From: Nemertoderma westbladi
Taxonomy: Eukaryota; Xenacoelomorpha; Nemertodermatida; Nemertodermatidae
Length of the DNA stretch: 64,000 bases
NCBI GenBank assembly: GCA_032718475.1
Contig: JAUCBJ010009129.1
Coordinates: forward strand, 43,836 to 107,835
Reading direction: 5' to 3'
Positions within the stretch are counted from its first letter, which is position 1. Every line of letters begins with the position of its first letter. The notes beneath the pieces are model-generated. The model searched no databases. It was not told where the DNA came from and saw only the letters and a list, made by a program, of their open reading frames with translations. Shown here one piece after another: positions 56,765 through 64,000 of the stretch. The position numbers were made by a program, and so were the translations under genes.

Positions 56765-57221
56765 AAATATGCAATGAATTAGACCTACAGAACTTATTTC
56801 TACCGAAATAGGTCTGTTTCTATATAGATTAATTTAGCCTGTTAAGTTAGTTACTGAGTGAGTTAGAATCGTCTAATATAACATCGTTGTATCGTTGTGA
56901 TGGTGTATAATAACTGCTTCAGACAAAAACAGATGCAGGTCATGATTATACAATTTCTGCAAATACAAGGTCGATGATGAATACCCTTTAGATTTGCAAC
57001 TATTCTACACGGAAGTCAATATAATTAAAGAAATACCACATTGAAATCCTACATCAAAAATAAGTGTTTAATTCATAAAATTTTTACATCTTCGCCCAAA
57101 TATATACAAAAATCGTGAACAAAATGAATAATATCCATTGACACATCCAAAAGTTATTAAAATACCAAAACATAACTCATTATATACAATGTTATTGGTT
57201 CGTTTCTTTAAAGGATCAGGT
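56765..57221. other. Intergenic stretch right of the BEL/Pao element
   Basis: About 450 bp without a recognisable feature. Its beginning, ATTGCAAATATGCAATGAATT, echoes the sequence left of the element, as expected at an insertion site. Confidence 0.4.
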
Positions 57222-57333
57222 TATTTTTGTTGGGCACAGCTTTTGCAAAGTCGGCAATGACGTCCAGGTGGGATCGAACTGGTGACATCCGAGTTGGAAG
57301 TCTGACGCTCTAACCATTCAGCTAGCGGCTCAG
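57222..57333 (-). mobile_element. tRNA-derived SINE fragment
   Basis: On the minus strand the sequence starts GCCGCTAGCTGAATGGTTAG. It has a good pol III A box (TAGCTGAATGG, 57315-57325) and a B box (GTTCGATCCC, 57270-57279) at tRNA spacing. A CTTCCAA segment sits where the anticodon loop belongs. It continues into a non-tRNA tail (GGCACAGCTTTTGC-like on the plus strand). The cloverleaf is imperfect, so it is a SINE rather than a working tRNA gene. Confidence 0.75.
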
Positions 57334-57600
57334 GTAAAAGGTAGACCTGGAAATACTATCTGATTCCCTGTATGTCCGCAATTTACCTCCTTATGGCCTC
57401 CCATCTGTCAATACCATCATATGCTGTCACTGTACTCAACCCTTCCGTATTTGGCCGTCCTTAACCACTCGCTACAATGAAAGGGTAGTATATATTAACC
57501 ATGAACCATCACGGCCACAATGATTAATTAAACACTCTAACTACTAGTTTAGGTAGGACAGTTACACCCATAGAGAATTGCGACCGGTATTTATAGTTTA

Positions 57601-57831
57601 TTATTGGTGTTATGGGTGAATGAATGAGTGGTTTCATATTATTATAACTTTTTGTTGGGCACAGCTTTTGCAAAGTCGGCAATGGAATGGCAATGGTTAG
57701 AGCGTCAGACTTCCAACTCGGATGTCACCAGTTCGATCCCACCTGGACGTCATTGCCGATTTTGCCAAAGCTGTGCCCAACAAAAAAGTTAGAATAATAT
57801 GAAACCATTCTTTCACCCATAACACTAATAA
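57601..57831. mobile_element. Fold-back MITE with a tRNA-like SINE core in its loop
   Basis: The two arms (about 85 bp each, 57601-57684 and 57751-57831) are near-perfect inverted repeats starting TTATTGGTGTTATGGGTGAA and TTATTAGTGTTATGGGTGAA, with a few mismatches and one 4-bp indel. TA flanks both sides. The loop, about 57685-57750, holds the central part of the tRNA-like sequence also seen at 57222-57333, including the B box but lacking an intact A box. The inner ends of the arms are the SINE's own tail sequence. Confidence 0.75.
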
Positions 57832-57893
57832 TATGCTAGTATCTAACTGTTGAGTCATACACAAAATGCTGCATTGAGTACTCTGTGTCAAGT

Positions 57894-58671
57894 TTAAGGG
57901 GGTATACCCCCCTCAGGTAAAATTTTCAAAATGTTGTTTCTTTATTTCACCTAGAGCAGAATTTAATGAGGATTACAAATCTGAAAACCGCTTAGTGAGA
58001 CCCCTTTCAGTTCTCGAGTTAACACTGTTTTTCCGTATGACGGTCTGTCCGTCAAATTTGTATTTTTTTAGCTCGTTGGTGTGCATCCTTTCGAGCCAGA
58101 ACTAATTTACCAACCAGAACACAGGCAGCCAATTTTGGCGGGTCGGTTTAAACTTTGAAGGGCATTTTCTCGGAATGACATTTTTCATTTTGAAATTACT
58201 ACTCCGTCATTTTTCAACCAAATTTCTACTTTTATGGCTCATTCGAACAAGCTTTGGAAGCTCTTAAAAAGTTATCTTATGGAAATTTGATAAATATTAC
58301 CATTTTTTCTAATTACCCAATTTTAATTAAAAATATGATAATTAATTAATTAAAATAAAAATGGCTTATTAAAAATTCTATAAGATAAATTTTGTAGAGT
58401 CGATCACGCTGAGTCCAAAAAAGTTGGTTTCAAGAAATTAGGACCAAAATTGAGGGACTACTAGCAATTTTAGTGAAATCATTAATTCCGCCGCCAGCCG
58501 CTAGGGTGAGGCTACAAATTTTCAAATTTTACTACATATAAAGGCTATTTGGCCTTCCATACAATGGTTGACCATCACAAAATAGCAATATTATCATTTA
58601 ACACTAATTGACAGCCATTTTAAAAAAAGGTTCATGGGGGGGGGGGGGGGGTATACCCCCCCCCCCCTTAA
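57894..58671. mobile_element. TTAA-flanked non-autonomous DNA transposon with GGGGGTATACCCCC termini (778 bp)
   Basis: TTAA at 57894-57897 is followed by GGGGGTATACCCCCCTC. TTAA at 58668-58671 is preceded, on the opposite strand, by a similar G-run, GTATAC and C-run. The terminal motif is itself palindromic. The interior has no coding capacity and includes a G run of about 17. TTAA target sites with G-rich ends fit Kolobok- or piggyBac-type elements; I cannot decide which. Confidence 0.65.
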
Positions 58672-60372
58672 TGTGCACATCTCCAATAAGGATATGTATA
58701 TTTAGAATGTGACTACAAAATTGATGTAGGAATAATGCAGCTTATGACCAGGTAAGATCAACGTTCTAGGTTACTAACTATAATGGGAATAGATTATAAT
58801 TTAGTTTACTTTTATTTAATTTTATGATTTAGAAATAAAATTAAAAGTAAACAAATTAAAAAAAAAAAGGCAGTACATACAGTAATTTCCTGTAAATTGT
58901 TAACTGTCAACATATCATCAAGTCTAATTATTATCTGATATAAACTGAGGAAGTATATAATATATGAGATTATTCATATCAGATCAGAGCACATCATATG
59001 CGATCCCACCTACCAAGTTCTAATGATTTTTTTATGCATCTTAGTTGTTGCTTACAGAAGGATTATAATTTTGTATACTACTGTACATGGGTATTCCGAT
59101 GTATATAGGCCTACACACAGTACATGTACAGTATGTATATGTATAATGTATATTATTTATCTGTCCATCGATTTGTTTTATGTTCTGAGAATGTAATAAA
59201 AGCTACATAATAATCTATTTAATAAATTTCATAACGATTGGGAATGTGAATTCAATGTTAAATATTATATATGTTTTAGCCCTGTTTGCATTTACTACAT
59301 TACATCTAATACACTAGGGCCGATTTTTGTATAGTGAACTTGAACGTTTTATTTAATTAAGATACGATATATAACAATTATAATTACCGTCATTATCAAT
59401 GCATACTCTACAGAAGTTATAGCGAAATACGAAAATAAGTAGCCTAATTTGTAATGATTGGGCCACTTTAGGCCAAATTAAGCCACTTATTTTGTCAATG
59501 TGTATTTGTGGCTTGCCCCACATTAAGGAGAGTACAGCAATAATTGAGCATATTTGAGCCTGATCATATTCTCTGTGGTGTGCATCAGATACCCATCAAT
59601 GGTCACTATCCACCTCCATGGTCTAAATCCAATTCGTCAGATAGCCCTGGTCAGCTGGTTACTGTATTGAAATAACGGAATTACATGGGCCTACAAGTTG
59701 GGCAACTTTTATCTGCTTCAAACGACGGTAATTTAGGAATTCAGACCACGCCCGCACATGGGGGACATTGTTACTGACCTAGAGCATCTGCCTACAATGT
59801 TTTAAGTAACTGCCAACAGGACTAAAGAGTCCCCTTCTGAGGGGTCAACTGCAGGTACCGCGGTGCTGTACCGTATTGCTGCATTGTACTGTACAGTTAG
59901 TTTTACACAGTACTGTCATACTCACTCCTGACTTAGTAATTCTCAAACCAGTTTGGGATACTCCAGGTGGGAATCTCATTGCAACTGGATTGGATACATT
60001 TTTAATTAATTTGCGAGACTTTACTAATTAGTAAAATATTTGTAGTACTACTATTCATTAATTCTTTTATTCAGTAAAACTCATTATGCAACAAAACATA
60101 CATGAGGCAGTTTGTACACGAGGTACCTACTGATAATTGACTGAATAAGTGTCACAGGGCGGCATGTATCTATGATGCATGTTTCTAACTAAATATACAT
60201 ATAAGCTACTGTATCTAATAATTCCTAACTAAACGGTAGTACTCTACACAGCACAATAAACGTAATCAATAGGTAGGTAATTGTTAAAGATAGTTTGTTA
60301 TTAAACATTCATTTGTTGGGGGTGCAGGTTTTTTATATTTTGACTTTTGTGTTTATTTTGCGGTTCGTGTTC
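58672..60372. other. Intergenic stretch
   Basis: 1.7 kb AT-rich sequence. Apart from scattered short repeats I see no gene, RNA or element that I can support. Confidence 0.4.
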
Positions 60373-61562
60373 TGTTCGCGCTTTTGAAGACCTTTAGCAG
60401 TTTAACCTGCCAAAATTTATATGTCTTTTAGTTAATTAACACACCTTTAGCATACGACAATATTTTATGCTAATAAACAAAACATTAGCCGAAGCCAGCC
60501 CATGCGCGATCATTCACCCGATGGATACACCCGGGAGGCTGAATTCGGATGCTTAAATTTTATTATTGCAGTGTAAGGTTGCAGTGTAAACCTACTGTAT
60601 TATTCGATTGATCGTTAATAATTAATTTCTGACAGATATTATTAGCTTTCGGGAAATATTAACAGTTCCTTTAGGACGTGGCGCTCTATCTATTTAAACA
60701 GAGCTAGGACTTATACTAAACGCAACGATAATGCTTATAATTAAAGTATAAGGCGCATTCTTTAGGAAATGCTTTGTTACCAATCACAATCATGCACACT
60801 ATTCTGCCGACCGTCAGTAAATTTGATCACACATAAAGAGAACAGCAATTGACTCATGTAGTGTCTGCTAAATAACATTAGATTCAATACACACCACATT
60901 GATATAAATCGCAATTGTTATATATAGCCCGTCTCTCTAACCTGTAGTGTATCAAGAAAATTGGGAATTTTGGGTGATTTATCCGTATTCTCCAAAGGGC
61001 AATAATTCATCAACAAATAGATACAATTAATAACTGACGGTAAATAACAGTACAAACAATATGATTAGTGCAGTTAAATTAAGTGAGATTAGTTAGGTGA
61101 GTGAGGTAACAGTTATACTTTCAATAATTTAAGCAGTTTCACTAGAGTTCTTCCCAAAAGCCGGTGTTATGGCGAAAAATGGGAACACAACAACAGAATC
61201 ATATGAAGAATCATATGACTACCTAACTATACGAGGATACCAACTACCCTTATTCCCCGAAGCTCCCGTTCAACACAGAGGATGAGCAGTGAGATAGGAA
61301 AATTCAGTTCAGTAGCTCTGGGATAGGTCAAAATCAACGCCCACTCAAATTCTATTGGCCGATACGGACAGCAGGGCTAAGGCAACCTCCCTAAGCTGGT
61401 TGGCTGATCGAACAGAACCCAGATACTTTCGTACAGCCCATCAGCCAATAAGCTGGTAGCTTGCACTATTTTACCTATAGATCCTTTTTAGAGTATTCTA
61501 GCGACCGGGGGGGAACTGGCCAGCAAGGCAAACGAATCAGTTATCCCACAAAAGCTTTTACA
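60373..61562 (-). repeat. 3' LTR of a second, diverged BEL/Pao element
   Basis: Read on the minus strand it begins TGTAAAAGC directly after the conserved pre-LTR sequence and ends GCGCGAACA, as in the LTRs at 38.4 and 55.5 kb. It is about 1190 bp, shorter than 1272. Only blocks are alignable by eye, for example the AACAGTTCCTTTAGGACGTGGCGCTC block and the TAAACTGC...GGTCT end. The 5' LTR must lie beyond the right edge of the window. Confidence 0.85.
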
Positions 61563-61585
61563 CCGCTCCCAGAAAATGGGATTTA
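61563..61585 (-). promoter_or_regulatory. Putative polypurine tract of the second BEL/Pao element
   Basis: On the minus strand the bases before the LTR read ATCCCATTTTCTGGGAGCGG, identical to those before the 3' LTR at 55488. Confidence 0.6.
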
Positions 61586-61588
61586 AGT

Positions 61589-64000
61589 CTATAAAATATA
61601 CAAAATCACAGTTTCTAAAATATAAAAATACTCTAAACAGTTAGTCTTTCTTGCGCGGACGGCGTTTACGCAGTTTTTTAAGCTAGAAAGAGTCCTTTTC
61701 TCTTTGGGGCGAGCCACTTTACGAGGAGGGCTATAACTCCTGGGTGAAGGGTGCAATATGATTGCATCAGAAGGTATGGGATTACGATCGGTATATCCGC
61801 CGGTCGAAGTACCGGGTTGATTGACATCAACGTCCGGGGAGAGGGGTCTAACGTCTTTGAGAGCTCGTTTCAAGACAGCCGCTCTTACGGGTCCTGTACG
61901 AGTGGTCTGCACGAGGGCCGTGGGTGGACCATAAGTAGTTAGAAACTTCCTTGGTTTAATGGTTCTTTCCAACTCGCGTTCGCGGGCTCGATACTCGTAA
62001 GGCCGTCGATATACTTCCTGTAACTCGGGGTGTGAGTTGACAAATAAGTCTCCATAGGCAGGGTCTTGACGGATAAAGTTTATTAAGTTGTAAGAATGGA
62101 TGTCACTCGGATTAATGCTCCTGAGGAATTTGCGTACATATTTAGTTGAAATACATTCTCCAACGCGCTTCAATAGTTCATAACTTGATAGGCGTGATTT
62201 CTGCTCGACGGAGGCAAACAAATAAGGATGGAACGCATAAACTCCTTCGTAAGCGCGTCCAGGGTAATAGCGATGGCGTGAATCACAATGTAAATCAGCG
62301 TTCGCTTCCCAAGCTCTGATATAACGTAGTACAATCATTTCATCTACGCTCTCTAAATCATGATTAAAGGGACAATCAAAGCTGGCGTGTCCTTTTAATT
62401 GACAATGATGGCATTGAGTCATAAATTGGGGGCAGACAGCAAAAATGTGCAAATTATTAAGCCGACAATATGCACAATAGATTTCCATCGACGGTTGCTC
62501 GTGGAAATAGGAACAGAGATCGTTGGTGTCCATAGACGTAATATGGTCTCTCGATGCGCACAGCCGACAACGTTGTCGAGAAACATAATTGGCATGGCGA
62601 TAATCATACGCAGTAAGACACTGTGGACCTTGATACCATTCCAATATGTAGTCGCTATCGCTACTCCGAGACGTGGGGGGCTGAATCTCTTCAGATTCTA
62701 AACATATGGGTTCGTCTTCCCCTTGTATAGTTGAGGTAGGCATGGCCGTCTCCTCAAGTGGACCTACCGTCTGAATTTCCACGACCGAATAACCTGTGGG
62801 GATTCGAGGTCTTTGGATAACAGAGGAGTGCATGTTTATTATACAAATGTCTTTGAAAATAGCAAATCCAGCGCTATCTAACTTCTCCGCAGCCGAGTCT
62901 CTTAAGCTGAGCTTGGTCAAAGCGCGGTCTTTGAATTGGCTATCCACGTTGCGAAACGGGGTTAAAAATCGTCGGAAACATTCAAAGCGGATGAATTTAT
63001 TATGTTCATCTAGCTTAGCGAGTTTGGTCCCAAGGATTAATGGATGGGCGCATATAGTACGACTGCACACATCGGCTAGCCAACCGGAAAGTGCGGTGTT
63101 TTCGAAGATCGTGTAGATAGCTAAGGAGGGGCGGAGTGGAACACTCATGAAGCTATACACGGCGCCAGGTGCGGTCAACGGTCCGTCAAAGTATAATCGA
63201 GAATAATGGTCTCCGTATACTTGTTGATAGTTGATGGGATTTCCGACCTTGAAGTTCCATCCGTATTCCTGAAAAGCAAGATGTCCGATGGAAGTTCGTT
63301 GCACCTTTGTAATGTTGCTAGACGCATTAGCATACATGGTGCGAAAGAAACCTCGGCCTTCGGCCCAAGGAGCTATCAGCTGAGTATCCACGAAAGGATA
63401 GGGGATATTTTCCATATTCCGAAAGTCGTTTTGGAGATCTCCGTAAACAGCTGAACCGATTTTAATGATTCTTTCATTGAATAACATCTCGAGAACGGGC
63501 TGGGGTAACATTGATCCATCGATACCCATGGCCGGTTTGCGTTCGGTATCAATGACGTAACGCTGCGCGAGTTCGAATTGTCCATGTCGGAGATTCTTTT
63601 GCATTTCGGTGAGAGTTTCAAAGGAATAATCTATCACGTCGGAACACGCTCGCGTAAACACGTGAGTGGAACCAGCTAATCCGCGTATGTGTATCATGCG
63701 CGTAGTTCCTAATTCTCCGATTGGAACGCTACCTTCGTTATCGTAAGTAACAACGCCATACATCTCAATGATATTAAGAGTTTCATTCCACTCTTTGGTG
63801 GCGTTCTCGAGGGTCATCCCTACCGGATGCCACAAGGTGGCGCATTGATTAGCGTCAGGGAGATCACTATACTTCAAGTATCGAGTGGTATACGTCTCCA
63901 CATTTCCATATCTTTGTATTTTCTCCTCCTCGAATAATATGTCTAGATTCCAATGGACTAATCGAGTTTTAATAAATCCATCGAGATTATAAGGAGGTTC
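61589..64000 (-). CDS. Second copy of the extra 3' zinc-knuckle protein, C-terminal 800 residues (partial)
   Basis: The minus-strand frame is open from the window edge at 64000 to 61589 and aligns throughout with the protein at 52308-55409. The three zinc-knuckle motifs are present: CRLCASRDH, CAYCRLNNLHIFAVC and CHHCQLKGHASFDC. A lost base in an A run near 61678 shifts the last codons, so the printed C terminus (FYILETVILYIL) is not the native one; the homologous stop is at 61641-61643. In the 180-nt stretch I compared, about 26 nucleotide differences cause only two amino-acid changes, both Val to Ile. It belongs to an inverted relative of the 38.4-56.8 kb element whose remainder lies outside the window. 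Confidence 0.9.
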   Translation of the reverse strand, partial: EPPYNLDGFIKTRLVHWNLDILFEEEKIQRYGNVETYTTRYLKYSDLPDANQCATLWHPVGMTLENATKEWNETLNIIEMYGVVTYDNEGSVPIGELGTTRMIHIRGLAGSTHVFTRACSDVIDYSFETLTEMQKNLRHGQFELAQRYVIDTERKPAMGIDGSMLPQPVLEMLFNERIIKIGSAVYGDLQNDFRNMENIPYPFVDTQLIAPWAEGRGFFRTMYANASSNITKVQRTSIGHLAFQEYGWNFKVGNPINYQQVYGDHYSRLYFDGPLTAPGAVYSFMSVPLRPSLAIYTIFENTALSGWLADVCSRTICAHPLILGTKLAKLDEHNKFIRFECFRRFLTPFRNVDSQFKDRALTKLSLRDSAAEKLDSAGFAIFKDICIINMHSSVIQRPRIPTGYSVVEIQTVGPLEETAMPTSTIQGEDEPICLESEEIQPPTSRSSDSDYILEWYQGPQCLTAYDYRHANYVSRQRCRLCASRDHITSMDTNDLCSYFHEQPSMEIYCAYCRLNNLHIFAVCPQFMTQCHHCQLKGHASFDCPFNHDLESVDEMIVLRYIRAWEANADLHCDSRHRYYPGRAYEGVYAFHPYLFASVEQKSRLSSYELLKRVGECISTKYVRKFLRSINPSDIHSYNLINFIRQDPAYGDLFVNSHPELQEVYRRPYEYRARERELERTIKPRKFLTTYGPPTALVQTTRTGPVRAAVLKRALKDVRPLSPDVDVNQPGTSTGGYTDRNPIPSDAIILHPSPRSYSPPRKVARPKEKRTLSSLKNCVNAVRARKTNCLEYFYILETVILYIL

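Noticed and set aside
57684-57754. A functional tRNA gene
   Set aside because: The A box is incomplete here, the anticodon and acceptor stems do not pair properly, and it sits in a repeat; it is a SINE-derived sequence.

Overview
This is a eukaryotic, metazoan window, not a bacterial one. It is mostly repeats, holds one convincing host gene and one small candidate gene, and is otherwise built from layers of transposable elements and two large satellite fields. The host gene encodes a centrosomal CEP97-type leucine-rich-repeat protein. The repeat fauna (RTE-like and CR1/L2-like LINEs, BEL/Pao, TTAA-type and other TIR transposons, tRNA-derived SINEs) fits a marine invertebrate. An echinoderm or relative is my best guess from overall sequence feel; nothing here proves it.

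Layout. 1-10.3 kb is a nested LINE/LTR graveyard: a CR1/L2-like LINE split by an RTE-like LINE with a readable 12-bp target duplication, an antisense LTR-retroelement remnant, a second RTE-like fragment, and an inverted copy of the first RTE-like family. 10.3-15.5 kb is a 27-bp satellite whose unit length keeps both strands open for about 1000 codons. 15.6-25.1 kb is a 29-bp satellite with a 100-N assembly gap at its left edge, interrupted at 20.6-22.3 kb by a 1.7-kb TIR transposon. 26.0-28.3 kb (minus) is the intronless CEP97-like gene with a heptapeptide repeat expansion. 28.3-38.4 kb is intergenic DNA with several non-autonomous DNA transposons, a LINE 3' end, a (TATG)n microsatellite and a small secreted Ly6-like ORF.

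38,385-56,759 is the most notable object: an apparently complete, very young BEL/Pao LTR retrotransposon of about 18.4 kb. It has 1272-bp LTRs that differ at only three sites I could find, and a 5-bp target duplication ATTGC. It carries gag, protease, RT, RNase H and integrase. Beyond pol and a 1.7-kb spacer it carries a further coding unit (51.6-55.4 kb, about 1.25 kb of codons in two overlapping frames) that I do not recognise: no envelope-like features, three CCHC-like zinc knuckles and a strongly basic C terminus. The tail of a second, diverged element of the same family lies inverted at 60.4-64.0 kb and carries the same extra protein. The two copies differ mainly at synonymous positions, so this protein has been kept by selection.

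The main hunting results are that extra ORF; a cluster of seven splice-donor-like motifs, all in the same codon phase, in the gag/protease frame; unusual variant patterning in the 29-bp satellite; several newly delimited TIR elements (one a fold-back MITE with a tRNA-like SINE core in its loop); and the intronless CEP97 copy.
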